Shown: positions 8,781 to 17,268, counted from the first letter of the stretch. The stretch: 64,000 nucleotides of DNA from Tharpella sp964457755 (GCA_964457755.1 CAYWGC010000012.1:1-64000), one strand, 5' to 3'. The notes: a model not told the origin generated them from the sequence alone. Numbers and translations are program-made.

Positions 8781-8820
8781 AAAGGGCTTGTAAATTTAAC
8801 TATTTACAAGCCCTTTTGTT
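8781..8820 (+). terminator. Terminator of tRNA-Leu
   Basis: An inverted repeat of about 14 bp (AAGGGCTTGTAAA paired with TTTACAAGCCCTT) with a short loop is followed by T-rich sequence (TTTTGTTTTG). It begins 8 bp after the tRNA CCA. Its 3' arm runs into the left direct repeat of the island. Confidence 0.8.
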
Positions 8821-8843
8821 TTGCTATTTGCAATAGTTGCGAC
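8813..8843 (+). repeat. Left direct repeat of genomic island (attL-like)
   Basis: A 31-bp sequence matching 17238-17268 at 29 positions; the shared 3' part is TTGCAATAGTTGCGAC. It lies directly after the tRNA-Leu terminator and, with its partner, brackets an AT-rich block of about 8.4 kb. Read on the minus strand it encodes GRNYCK-stop, almost the same C-terminus (RRNYCK-stop) as the glycosyltransferase at the right repeat. Confidence 0.6.
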
Positions 8844-8881
8844 CGACATCAAACACCAACTCACCAGCCTGCAGACCGAGC

Positions 8882-9415
8882 TTACGACATACCAGTCCGA
8901 GTTTGGCAAGTTGCTTTGAAAGCATCGTGGAAAATCACCTCTCCTCGAGGGATGTTTACAGCAAAAGAGAGCACAAAGAAGACTTCCTGTGGCACCCCTT
9001 CATGAACAAGCTCATTCACATTTTTAAAACCAAATTTCTTATAGTAATCCGGGTGACCAACCAAACAGCATCCTTTAGCATTAATATCATTGAGTCGAGA
9101 CAACCCTTCCTCTATAAGAGCTTTGCCAACACCTTTACATTGATAATCTGGCAATACGGAAACTGGACCCAAACCATACCAATCGCTCATTCCATCCGAC
9201 ATTGTCACAGAAGAAAACGCAATATGACCAATTACATTTCCGTCGATTTCCGCGACCAGTGATAGAGTCAATGCTCCGGCATCTCGTAGTGCATTAATTA
9301 TAAATTGCTCAGTGTGATTGCTTATCTTGAGAGTCTTAAATGCCTCCTCTGTAACATAGGCTATTGAGACAATATCGCCAGGTTTCTCCTTCCTAATTGT
9401 AAATTTCAGATTCAT
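8882..9415 (-). CDS. GNAT acetyltransferase, island cassette
   Basis: A 177-aa GNAT enzyme of the YhbS-like type. The acetyl-CoA motif is VLPDYQCKGVGKALIEEGL (QCKGVG), preceded by YGLGPVSV and followed by GCCLVGHPDYYKKFGF, a signature of this subgroup. The substrate is unknown. It is the last gene of the minus-strand series in the island; an attC-like imperfect palindrome lies just upstream at 9449-9494. The AT-rich sequence differs from the housekeeping genes to the left, consistent with horizontal transfer. Confidence 0.85.
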   Translation of the reverse strand: MNLKFTIRKEKPGDIVSIAYVTEEAFKTLKISNHTEQFIINALRDAGALTLSLVAEIDGNVIGHIAFSSVTMSDGMSDWYGLGPVSVLPDYQCKGVGKALIEEGLSRLNDINAKGCCLVGHPDYYKKFGFKNVNELVHEGVPQEVFFVLSFAVNIPRGEVIFHDAFKATCQTRTGMS

Positions 9416-9448
9416 AGCTTCTTAGTTCTCATTTTTTTGCTAGCTAAG

Positions 9449-9494
9449 GTTGCTAATCAACCGCGCGGCTTTTTGCGTCGGATGAATTAGCAAC
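9449..9494 (-). repeat. attC-like imperfect palindrome 1
   Basis: Nine-base arms GTTGCTAAT/ATTAGCAAC (9449-9457, 9486-9494) pair perfectly. They enclose inner pairs TCA/TGA and CCG/CGG with unpaired single bases and a loop of about 8 nt. Imperfect hairpins with extrahelical bases between same-strand genes are the hallmark of integron attC sites, but the RYYYAAC/GTTRRRY cores are not cleanly matched here. Confidence 0.4.
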
Positions 9495-9508
9495 GTTCGA
9501 TGCTTCTT

Positions 9509-10510
9509 CTATTTGCTAGCATTGTAGTAGCGTGATGGTCCACTCCAGATATTCCAATTGCTTTCCCGAAAAATCGATTTGCAGCTACTAACAGTTTCAC
9601 CTCTGCCTTCTTCTGTCTTTTCCTCAATATCTCGAGGATTAGCGCCGACTTCAGCCCAAAAAAGATTTGCTCCGGCAATCGCCCCCAAAGTGCATGGTTC
9701 ATGTGTACAATTACCCATCACAGATCGTGGCATTCCCAGTCTGGTAGTGGCAACTATTTGGGCCATTCTCATTTCGCTGATTACCCCACGCTGGGCTATT
9801 GAAGTTCCGGGTATGGGAATCCTTCTGGCTGCACCACTGTATGATGGATTAAAAGAAGCCGTGAATTCTATCATCTCGGCCAACTCCTCGTTTGTGTGTT
9901 CCGGACCCACAGGTTCGACGCAGGTGCCGACCTCAAGACCGGCTTCCTTGAGATTATTGATAGTCTGTTTTCTCTTTTCCACTGAAAGGCTTGTGTCCTT
10001 TCCTTCACGCAGGCGAACGGCATGGTACACACCGGAAAAACCGGCTTCTTTGAGTCTGACAGCATCCTTGAGCGTCTGGTCACCGACGTTAGCGATCAAT
10101 GTTGTTTCGGGCTTTAGGTATTTTTTAACTTCTCTCGATATTTCTATGAAACGTTCAAAGGGGTACTGGGCCGTTGACATCATGAAAACAGCGTTCGCAC
10201 CATCCGCCTCAAACTGGCAAGCGTAGGCTACAACATCCTCCGGAGCCAGCTCTGTGGCTTTGCTGAAGATACCATTGATCTTAGCAAAAGAGCAAAAAAG
10301 ACAGTCACAAGGACACGGCGCGAGGTTGATCGCAAATTGCGCATGGATTTCTGCCTTGCCGGCTGACAGCTCTTTAGAAAGTCGGGTTGCCTCAGCCATA
10401 ACTCTGTAATTTTCGACAGAATCAGGCTCCAAGGCAAGCAAATATACAAGTTCTTTTCGGGACAGAACATCTCCGTTTCGCGATTTTTTCATTAGTTCGT
10501 CGATAAACAC
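9509..10510 (-). CDS. Radical SAM enzyme, BioB/HydE/PylB-like
   Basis: A 333-aa radical SAM protein. The cluster motif CPCDCLFC is a CxxxCxxC arrangement that binds the [4Fe-4S] cluster with SAM. The order of segments (ANVGDQTLKDAVRLKEAGFSGVYHAVRL, then VGTCVEPVGPEHTNEE) and the C-terminal GNCTHEPCTLGAIAGANLF resemble the biotin synthase/HydE/methylornithine synthase group. No biotin or hydrogenase-maturation genes are nearby, so the product is unknown. It sits in the AT-rich island, flanked by attC-like palindromes on both sides, and may be a mobile cassette gene. Confidence 0.8.
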   Translation of the reverse strand: MFIDELMKKSRNGDVLSRKELVYLLALEPDSVENYRVMAEATRLSKELSAGKAEIHAQFAINLAPCPCDCLFCSFAKINGIFSKATELAPEDVVAYACQFEADGANAVFMMSTAQYPFERFIEISREVKKYLKPETTLIANVGDQTLKDAVRLKEAGFSGVYHAVRLREGKDTSLSVEKRKQTINNLKEAGLEVGTCVEPVGPEHTNEELAEMIEFTASFNPSYSGAARRIPIPGTSIAQRGVISEMRMAQIVATTRLGMPRSVMGNCTHEPCTLGAIAGANLFWAEVGANPRDIEEKTEEGRGETVSSCKSIFRESNWNIWSGPSRYYNASK

Positions 10511-10545
10511 TATCCTATTACCTTTCTTTTAAATTTTTAATGGGC

Positions 10546-10605
10546 ATAGAACAACCTGCATCACCGGCGGGCCACCCAAGCTTAGCGGGTTAGCACCGCC
10601 GCACT
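10546..10605 (-). repeat. attC-like imperfect palindrome 2
   Basis: The intergenic block between ackA and the radical SAM gene contains GC-rich arms (CGGCGG at 10565-10570 and CCGCCG at 10597-10602) with inner CCC/GGG pairing and GTTAGC at the base. It is GC-rich within an AT-rich surround and resembles the other spacer palindromes of the island, but less clearly. Confidence 0.3.
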
Positions 10606-10760
10606 TCTTGCTATCTGATAAATGCTTTTGTTCGGCGATTTTTTGTCAATTAATTTGTTATTTTTTTCTTCCTTGACAAAAGCAATCAAGTCTGACCCCA
10701 ATTACCCTTCAAATTGTAACAATAAAGTAATATTCGTAAAATAATACTTATATTATATAT

Positions 10761-11957
10761 TTAATGTAAAAAAATTTCAGAAAGAAGTCTTTCTGTTTGA
10801 CGTGCAATTTCCAACTCTTCGTTAGTAGGAATAATGAAGAGTTGTATCTTACTTTCCTGACTGTGGATTGACTGATTACCTAATACCTTTTTTTGGTTTT
10901 TGACTGTATCTATTTTCAATCCTATAGCATTTTCTAACCCCTCACAAATCATTTCACGAACTTTGGAGGCATGTTCTCCTATGCCTCCTGTAAAAATCAC
11001 AGCATCTACTTTTCCTAATGCAACAGTATATGCTCCAATATATTTTTTGATTCTATAAACATACATTTCCAAAGCAAGTGTACTGAGTCTATCACCCTGT
11101 GCTGAACGTTGAAGGATATCTCTCATATCATTGCTTTCGCAGATACCTTTTAGACCGCTTTCATGGTTGAGCATAGTATCTATACTTTTGATATCCATAT
11201 GCTTATGATTGGCAAGATAGATAATAATGGCTGGATCAATATCTCCTGAACGTGTACCCATCATCAACCCCTCTAAGGGAGTCATTCCCATAGAGGTATC
11301 TATGCTTATGCCTGCTTTTATGGCTGTAGCAGAGGCGCCGTTTCCCAAGTGTAGTGTAATCAGATTAAGATGAGTGAGTTCTCTTTTCATCATTTTTGCC
11401 GCCTCTTTTGCAACATACGCATGGGATGTGCCATGAAATCCATATCGTCGTATTGGTGATGTTTGACTCAAGGCATAAGGTAAAGGATATAAAGCAGCAT
11501 ACTCAGGCATATTTTGATGGAATGCTGTGTCAAACACAGCAACTTGTACAAGCTCCGGATATTGGGCATGTATGGCTTCTATGCCTTCAAGATTGGCTGG
11601 ATTATGCAAAGGAGAAAGAGGAATGATCGAACGAATTGTTTCTATGACTTTTTTTGTGATACATGTTGGTTCTTTGAACATTGTGCCACCATGAACAACA
11701 CGATGTCCTATGGCATCAAGTGTTTCTATATTAGAAAGCAAATCAAATTCTTCCATCATAGAGAAAATCATGTTCAATGCATCGTGATGATTGGCCATAG
11801 ATTTGTGATATATTTCTTTTTTATCCTCATATCTTATTTGGCTGTAACCTTCTTTTTCCCCTATATGTTCAACGATTGCAGAGGCGACACTTTGCTGGTC
11901 TATAAAATATTGGCATTTTATGGAAGAACTGCCAGAGTTCAGAACTAGAATTTTCAT
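10761..11957 (-). CDS. ackA: Acetate kinase
   Basis: A 398-aa acetate kinase of standard length, which interconverts acetyl phosphate and acetate with ATP formation. The N-terminal phosphate motif is LVLNSGSSSIK, then HRVVHGG, DTAFHQNMP, RRYGFHGTSHAYV, HLGNGASATAIK, DTSMGMTPLEGLMMGTRSGDIDP and FTGGIGEHASKVRE. Its start overlaps the pta stop (ATGA), so the pair is translationally coupled. The gene is much more AT-rich than the rest of the window, which supports acquisition from a low-GC donor; a Campylobacterota-like source is a guess. Confidence 0.95.
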   Translation of the reverse strand: MKILVLNSGSSSIKCQYFIDQQSVASAIVEHIGEKEGYSQIRYEDKKEIYHKSMANHHDALNMIFSMMEEFDLLSNIETLDAIGHRVVHGGTMFKEPTCITKKVIETIRSIIPLSPLHNPANLEGIEAIHAQYPELVQVAVFDTAFHQNMPEYAALYPLPYALSQTSPIRRYGFHGTSHAYVAKEAAKMMKRELTHLNLITLHLGNGASATAIKAGISIDTSMGMTPLEGLMMGTRSGDIDPAIIIYLANHKHMDIKSIDTMLNHESGLKGICESNDMRDILQRSAQGDRLSTLALEMYVYRIKKYIGAYTVALGKVDAVIFTGGIGEHASKVREMICEGLENAIGLKIDTVKNQKKVLGNQSIHSQESKIQLFIIPTNEELEIARQTERLLSEIFLH

Positions 11958-14050
11958 TTTTTATCTTTCTTGTGTGCTTGGATTGCAGTAATAGCAACGG
12001 TATTGACTATATCATCGACCAGACACCCTCTACTTAAATCATTAATCGGCAGACGCAATCCCTGAAGTATCGGTCCAATGGCTAATGCATTGGTAGAACG
12101 TTGCACTGCTTTGTAAGTGTTATTTCCGGTGTTGAGATCTGGGAAAATAAAGACGGTGGCTTTTCCTGCTATTTTACTGTCGGGAAGTTTGCTTTTGGCA
12201 ACTTTTGCGTCTATTGCTGCATCATACTGGATAGGCCCTTCAATCAGATACTCGGGTCTCATAATTTGTGCTAATTTAGTTGCTTTTCTCACTTTTTCAA
12301 CCTCTGGTCCTGAACCTGAAGATCCTGTGGAGTAAGAGAGTAGGGCTACTTTGGGTTCAATGCCGAACTCTTTAGCCGTATCTGCTGAAGAGACTGCAAT
12401 CTGTGCCAGTTCTTCAGCCGTTGGATCCATATTGACTGCACAGTCCCCGTATACCAGTACTTTGGTATCTAGACACATAAAAAAGATACTTGAAACAAGG
12501 GAGATATCTGTTTTGGTCTTGATAATTTGCAATGCAGGACGGATGGTGTCAGCAGTGGTATGTGTTGCACCGGATACCATACCGTCTGCCATGTTCTGAT
12601 GAATTATCATCGTGGCAAAATAATTGATATGTGTCATGGCATCTTTTGCTGCATTAAGTGTCAATCCTTTTTCCTTTCTCATCTCATAAAAAATATGTGA
12701 AAATTTCTCTTGCAATGTCTTATCTGCTGGATCTATGATTTTGGCTTTACTAATGTCCAGATCCATCTTGAGTGCTTTTTGATGGATTCTTTTAGAGTTT
12801 CCCAGAAGTATAATATCAACAATGTCACGGTGAATCAAGATTTCTGTAGCTTGAAGTATACGTTCATCACTACTTTCAGGAAGAATAATCCTTTGTCTGT
12901 CTGACTGGGCCTGTTCAAAGAGTCTGTATTCAAACATCATAGGAGTTAAGGTATTGTTTGAAGCATTGCTAAAGCGTCCGAACAGTTTTTCTTTGTCTAC
13001 ATTGGCGTTAAATAAACCTTTGGAAAGTATGATTTTTCGTTTGCTTGCAGGAGTAATCTTCGCAGAGATTTTTTCTATGGCAATGGCTGTCTGGTAGCTG
13101 TCTAACTTTGTAGAAAAAATAGGGATAACAAGGTTAGTAAAGTCTTGAAAAAGGGCTATAATTGGTTTACTGAGGGTGATCCCGCCACTGAGTATGATAC
13201 CGACTATTTTACTATGGTTTTTAGCATAAAATGAGAGTATGGATGCAAGAATAATATCGATACGGTCACCGGGAACTATGACTATATCTCCATTTTCTAT
13301 GTGTGAAAGATAGTTTTCTGCTCCCATAGCGGCAATCTTCTTTCCATGGACAAGGTGCTGAAGTTGTGTTTCGTTTCCCAAAAGCATCATAGTTCCAAGT
13401 GTTTTTGTGACTTGATCCAAGGTAGGAATATTTAACTCTTTGACTTCTGGAAAAATGTATATCTGCATTTTTATCTTTTTTGATGAGATACGTAGATTTA
13501 TATTTTCTATAATCTTGTCATTACATCGGTTCACTACTGTAGCTAAAAGTGCACATCCTTCAGAATTTACTGCCTCAGATATTATTTGAATCTCATCAAC
13601 TATAGTATTACTTGATTTATTAAGGGCATTGAGAATAGGGATAAAAACAGTATCCAAATTTTTGGCTATTTTTAAATTGATATCAAAATCAAACACAGAC
13701 CCAAATATATTGCGGGGATATCCTTCTATGAGAACAAAATCATACTCTTTATGGAGTTTTTTGACTTTGTGTATAAGTACTTCATGTAGTTTGTCTTCTT
13801 TATATGTTCCATACGCTTCAATATATTCGCTTACTGTGAATCCACAACATTTGTCATAGGTCATGTCCAGTTCAAAATGTTTGAGCATAAAATCAATATC
13901 ACTGTCTATCTTGTCTCCATCAGGAATGATAGGACGAAAAAATGCCACTTTTTCATATTGACCATTGAGCATTTCCATTATTCCTATAGCGATGATCAAA
14001 CTTCCTGCACGTGGTTCCATTGATGTAATATATATACTCTTATGATCCAT
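11954..14050 (-). CDS. pta: Phosphate acetyltransferase, long form
   Basis: A 698-aa long-type Pta, which transfers acetyl from acetyl-CoA to phosphate for AckA. An N-terminal P-loop-like (dethiobiotin-synthetase-like) region begins SIYITSMEPRAGSLIIAIG, a DRTGG domain sits in the middle, and the catalytic PTA_PTB domain occupies the C-terminal 330 residues (RIILPESSDERILQA, VSGATHTTADTIRPALQ, GPIQYDAAIDAKVAK, PDLNTGNNTYKAVQR). I place the start at 14050 because AAGAAGGTG lies just upstream; a longer frame reaches 14131. With ackA it forms a two-gene substrate-level phosphorylation module. Confidence 0.93.
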   Translation of the reverse strand: MDHKSIYITSMEPRAGSLIIAIGIMEMLNGQYEKVAFFRPIIPDGDKIDSDIDFMLKHFELDMTYDKCCGFTVSEYIEAYGTYKEDKLHEVLIHKVKKLHKEYDFVLIEGYPRNIFGSVFDFDINLKIAKNLDTVFIPILNALNKSSNTIVDEIQIISEAVNSEGCALLATVVNRCNDKIIENINLRISSKKIKMQIYIFPEVKELNIPTLDQVTKTLGTMMLLGNETQLQHLVHGKKIAAMGAENYLSHIENGDIVIVPGDRIDIILASILSFYAKNHSKIVGIILSGGITLSKPIIALFQDFTNLVIPIFSTKLDSYQTAIAIEKISAKITPASKRKIILSKGLFNANVDKEKLFGRFSNASNNTLTPMMFEYRLFEQAQSDRQRIILPESSDERILQATEILIHRDIVDIILLGNSKRIHQKALKMDLDISKAKIIDPADKTLQEKFSHIFYEMRKEKGLTLNAAKDAMTHINYFATMIIHQNMADGMVSGATHTTADTIRPALQIIKTKTDISLVSSIFFMCLDTKVLVYGDCAVNMDPTAEELAQIAVSSADTAKEFGIEPKVALLSYSTGSSGSGPEVEKVRKATKLAQIMRPEYLIEGPIQYDAAIDAKVAKSKLPDSKIAGKATVFIFPDLNTGNNTYKAVQRSTNALAIGPILQGLRLPINDLSRGCLVDDIVNTVAITAIQAHKKDKK

Positions 14051-14540
14051 GGCTATACACCTTCTTTGAAATTTGTAGCTTATAGGAGCTGATAGGAAAT
14101 CGCTTTTCAGGGGGTGAGATATTACGGCCACAAAATTGAGGTGTCAGCCAACAAAAACCTCAACAACAAAACACTTTTCGTTATCACCATTATAATCTTG
14201 TCAGATCTACCATATTCGCATGGTGACGACAACACAAAAAACCTTACCTACGTGATCTTACGCAAAAATGGCCGGGAAATTGGACGTACCCCACCCCACC
14301 CTATTATCATCCAGTAGGCTGTCTCAAAAAAACACCAAATATCACAAAAAGACCAGCTTATTATGACAAAACAGAGACTCTTAAACTACGCCAAACCAAC
14401 CATCCAGTATTATTCCATTATTTCTGTCTAAACCAGAAAGACCCCCAAAAAACTATTTTCTATAAACTGTCACTACCGGGCTTATCCAACAAACGGCTCA
14501 GATTGTGGCTCACTCCACTCGCACAATCTAACCTTATTCG
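14051..14540. other. Spacer between pta and radical SAM gene
   Basis: About 490 bp, AT-rich, with no convincing gene. It contains an attC-like site at its right end (14483-14545). It also holds an IS-end-like motif GGCTGTCTCAAAAAA near 14321 and a weak inverted counterpart near 14141, which could be traces of a small insertion. A 67-codon plus-strand frame at 14114-14317 has no recognisable product. Confidence 0.4.
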
Positions 14541-14545
14541 TTATA
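14483..14545 (-). repeat. attC-like site after radical SAM cassette
   Basis: Read on the minus strand the site begins TATAAC at the end of the radical SAM gene and ends GTTGGAT, which fits the attC core consensus GTTRRRY. In between, AGATTGTG and CACAATCT form a perfect 8-bp stem. This is the most attC-like of the island spacers: outer simple-site cores plus an inner imperfect hairpin. Confidence 0.5.
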
Positions 14546-15491
14546 CAAAGTTATTTTTGCTTTTAATTTGATAAAAAAGACCTCTTTCCTGATTAATTGC
14601 TTCAATTTTTCCTTCTGCATCTAATACATCAAGATATTTATTAATCTCATTAATATGAATACCCAATATTTTCGTCAAGTCATCGAGAGTACACGGTCTT
14701 CGAGATATAGTTTCAACTATTGTTGATTCTATATCTCTTCTGTACGATTGAACCTTTTTTCTTTCAGGAGATGCTGAAATTATTTCTACATTGTTTATTT
14801 CCCAGAAGTCTCTTACTCGTTGAAGTTCATTTCGTGTTGCACTTCTTAAATTTGTCACATTCCCAGGTCTGTCTAATGTGTTTAATTGAACGGAATCAGG
14901 TTTGATTTTCAGTATTACCTTTTTGAGTTTCATTAACTCATCATCATTATCGTTGTAGCCAGGCAAAATAAAAACTTCAAGCCAAATTTTTCCTTTAAAA
15001 TCATTTCTAAAATCAATGATTCCTTTAATACATTTATCAATACTAAGGCCATTTGCCGGGCAATTTATTTTTTCAAATACATCTTGAGTAGCTGCATCCA
15101 GAGATGGAAGAACTACATCAGAATTAATCAAACTTTCTCTTACCTTTGCATCGAAAAGCAATGTCCCGTTAGTTAATACAGCAACAGGTACTTCAGGTTT
15201 GTTTTGTTTAATAAATTGAAGTATATCGCCTAATCCACTATTCAATGTAGGCTCACCTGAGCCAGAAAAAGTGATATAATCAGGGTCGGGATTATTTTTA
15301 AAATAATGTTTTAACTCTTTCCTTATTTTATCCGATTTGATATATTCTTTACGGTCAAGGGTTAATTTTGTTGTTTTTCCGACTTCACAATAAATACAGT
15401 CGAGCGAACAAACCTTTTTAGGAATTAAATCAACTCCTAACGACATTCCTAATCTTCTTGAAGGGACTGGTCCAAACAAATATTTGTACAT
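14541..15491 (-). CDS. Radical SAM protein (COG0731-like) with winged helix
   Basis: A 316-aa radical SAM enzyme. The N-terminus YLFGPVPSRRLGMSLGVDL leads into CSLDCIYC (CxxxCxxC cluster ligands), followed by TFSGSGEPTLN, a SAM-binding glycine motif. The C-terminal 70 residues look like a winged-helix domain (TIVETISRRPCTLDDLTKILGIH). This architecture is common for uncharacterised proteins distantly related to wyosine-synthesis enzymes; the function is unknown. It is AT-rich, on the minus strand, and flanked on each side by attC-like palindromes. Confidence 0.8.
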   Translation of the reverse strand: MYKYLFGPVPSRRLGMSLGVDLIPKKVCSLDCIYCEVGKTTKLTLDRKEYIKSDKIRKELKHYFKNNPDPDYITFSGSGEPTLNSGLGDILQFIKQNKPEVPVAVLTNGTLLFDAKVRESLINSDVVLPSLDAATQDVFEKINCPANGLSIDKCIKGIIDFRNDFKGKIWLEVFILPGYNDNDDELMKLKKVILKIKPDSVQLNTLDRPGNVTNLRSATRNELQRVRDFWEINNVEIISASPERKKVQSYRRDIESTIVETISRRPCTLDDLTKILGIHINEINKYLDVLDAEGKIEAINQERGLFYQIKSKNNFV

Positions 15492-15507
15492 TTTATTTCC
15501 TTAATTT

Positions 15508-15593
15508 TATAACGTCGCAAATCACCGGCCGCGCCGGGGGTTTAAATTGAGTTTCGGCGGCTATTCGCGATCGGGTTAATTTACCTTGTTAGC
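15508..15593 (-). repeat. attC-like imperfect palindrome after MarC cassette
   Basis: On the minus strand the site runs from GCTAAC at the MarC stop to GTTATA. AAAT(T)AACCCG can pair with CGGTGATTT with extrahelical bases, and the outer TAAC/GTTA also pair. GC-rich inner arms contrast with the AT-rich genes on both sides. It is 86 bp, within attC size limits. Confidence 0.45.
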
Positions 15594-16215
15594 TTGCGAC
15601 TAGCGAAATCTTAATGGCTGCATTTAGACCCAGTACAAGCATTTGAACACCTATTACCGCCAGAATAAGACCCATTAAGCGAGTAACTATTCCAAGCCCA
15701 CTTTCACCTACTACGGTAACTATTTTTGAGCTAAAAATAAAACAAAACAAGGTAATAAAACATAGCACTGCAAATGTAATAATTGTAACTACAATTTCCA
15801 TCCACCCTCCTGCCGCCGAGTAATTCATAGCCGTTGCTATGGTTCCCGGCCCCGCAAGCAGAGGGACAGCCAGAGGCGACACCGTTATGTTGGTATCAGA
15901 GCTCTCTTTGGCCGTATGCAACTTGGAGCTTGCTCCCTGAAGCATATGATATCCGATAATAAATATCAGGATGCCTCCGGTGATTCTTAGTGCGGGAAGA
16001 GTTATTCCAAATAAATGGAAAATTGACTTCCCTAATACTGAAAATGTTAAAACAATCACAAAAGTTATAATTAGTGACTTTGTTGCAATTTCCCGCTGTT
16101 CACTTTTATCTCTATCGCCTGCCAATCCAAGGAAGACCGATGTGTTTGCAATGGGGTTCATTATTGCAAAAAAGGCCATAAAAACTGATATAGCATGCTC
16201 AAGTATTGGATTCAT
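15589..16215 (-). CDS. MarC family integral membrane protein
   Basis: A 208-aa protein of the MarC/YhgN family with six predicted transmembrane helices, starting FMAFFAIMNPIANTSVFLGL, the conserved first helix with its NPI/NP motif. A second diagnostic stretch is PLAVPLLAGPGTIATAMNY. Family members are inner-membrane proteins of unclear transport role; the old link to multiple antibiotic resistance is not supported. It is encoded as a single gene between two attC-like spacers in the island. Confidence 0.88.
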   Translation of the reverse strand: MNPILEHAISVFMAFFAIMNPIANTSVFLGLAGDRDKSEQREIATKSLIITFVIVLTFSVLGKSIFHLFGITLPALRITGGILIFIIGYHMLQGASSKLHTAKESSDTNITVSPLAVPLLAGPGTIATAMNYSAAGGWMEIVVTIITFAVLCFITLFCFIFSSKIVTVVGESGLGIVTRLMGLILAVIGVQMLVLGLNAAIKISLVAS

Positions 16216-16664
16216 TTTCCCCTCATTTTAGTAAGCTAACGAAGAGCGTTTTATCATTCGTCCCGTCTGCGACGGTGCCGAGGGGATGATTTTTCAAACT
16301 ACTGACAGTAACACATATATTATTTTATTGTAAAGCGGGATGATTGATAAAATGTTGTTGAACTGAGGCGCGGGTTTATGGGGAGGATTTACATTTTTTA
16401 AGGTTCTGCCTCTATGAGGTTTGTTTGCAAGGTACCGAAATATAAGAAAAAGTATCCTGTTGATTAGTTGCGGGATAGAGGCATAAGATGGTTTTGGTTG
16501 AATTTATTCGGCTTGTTATCATGTGGCTTCACTGGCTTAGTCGGAATTTTGAAATAAGATTAACTTTTTGACTGTTTTCTAAGGTTTTGGCTGAAAAAAG
16601 ACGTAACTGAAGCACTGGCCGGTGTTTTTTGAAAAATTAGTTGATAAAACCGGTAGCTTATGTA
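16216..16664. other. AT-rich spacer upstream of MarC
   Basis: About 450 bp without a gene. The left end (16235-16295) has another attC-like palindrome (GCTAACGAAG at one end, ATCATTCGTCCC/GGGGATGAT arms). The rest is AT-rich and contains a 9-bp inverted repeat (TGCCTCTAT/ATAGAGGCA) about 60 bp apart. It probably also includes the 3' terminal region of the decayed IS91-like element. Confidence 0.4.
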
Positions 16665-17144
16665 TCAACCACGGTCGGAAAGCAATATGCTTTGACAGAT
16701 CATACGTCCCTGTTTGCACTCAGGGCAAAGATAGATATCTTTGCCGGTTATGCGCAGTATTTTCTCTTGTAGACTCTCTTTGATAAAGAACTCAATTTCC
16801 ATAGCAATACCGATCAGTCTTCGGATCAGCAAGATCGATTTGCGACGAATTTTATTGGCCACGAAGCCGTAATATCTGATTTTCATAAACCTATACGGTA
16901 GAACGTGTAGCAAAAAATGACGGATAAATTCTTCTGCGGTAAGGATCATTTTTTCAGTATGATTATCCTCTCGATTTTTGTAGGTGAAAACGATTTCACC
17001 GTTATTGGCAGATTGTTTGTGAAAAAGCTCCAACCCCTGAACTGACTGCAAATACGCTTTTTTGGTTTTTTCTGCGACACGTTGTACGGTAAGATAATTT
17101 TCGAAACTGTTCTGATACTGTCTAGCCATAACGCATACCTCCAC
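16665..17144 (-). pseudogene. IS91-family remnant: recombinase-transposase fusion
   Basis: A 159-codon frame that joins two unrelated pieces. Residues from MARQYQNSFENYL to about ELFHKQ resemble the N-terminal SAM-like domain of the small tyrosine recombinase that often accompanies IS91 elements. From NGEIVFTYKN onward (MILTAEEFIRHFLLHVLP, RIRYYGFVANKIRR) it matches the C-terminal part of an IS91-type transposase, ending in a zinc-ribbon half CPECKQGRM. The catalytic parts of both proteins are gone, so an internal deletion has fused them. It lies at the right end of the AT-rich island. Confidence 0.7.
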
Positions 17145-17237
17145 AAGTCAAATTTGACCGGACAATCGACATGGTTGTCCTGGAAGGTATTAGATGAAAT
17201 ATCCACGGAAGGCTGTAAACCAGAACTGGTTACAAGA

Positions 17238-17268
17238 CTTTTGTTTTACTACTTGCAATAGTTGCGAC
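17238..17268 (+). repeat. Right direct repeat of genomic island (attR-like)
   Basis: Second copy of the 31-bp sequence at 8813-8843, with two mismatches. It overlaps the last codons (RRNYCK-stop) of the adjacent glycosyltransferase gene, so integration here would have left the gene intact. The island lies between the two copies. Confidence 0.6.

Noticed and set aside
10675..10690. TTGACAAAAGC near 10675 as a promoter for the radical SAM gene
   Set aside because: It lies on the plus strand, opposite to the island genes, and no matching -10 sits at proper distance.
14114..14317. 67-codon plus-strand frame in the pta spacer
   Set aside because: It has no ribosome-binding site and no recognisable motif. 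It overlaps the frame extension of pta on the other strand and lies in AT-rich spacer with IS-end-like traces.
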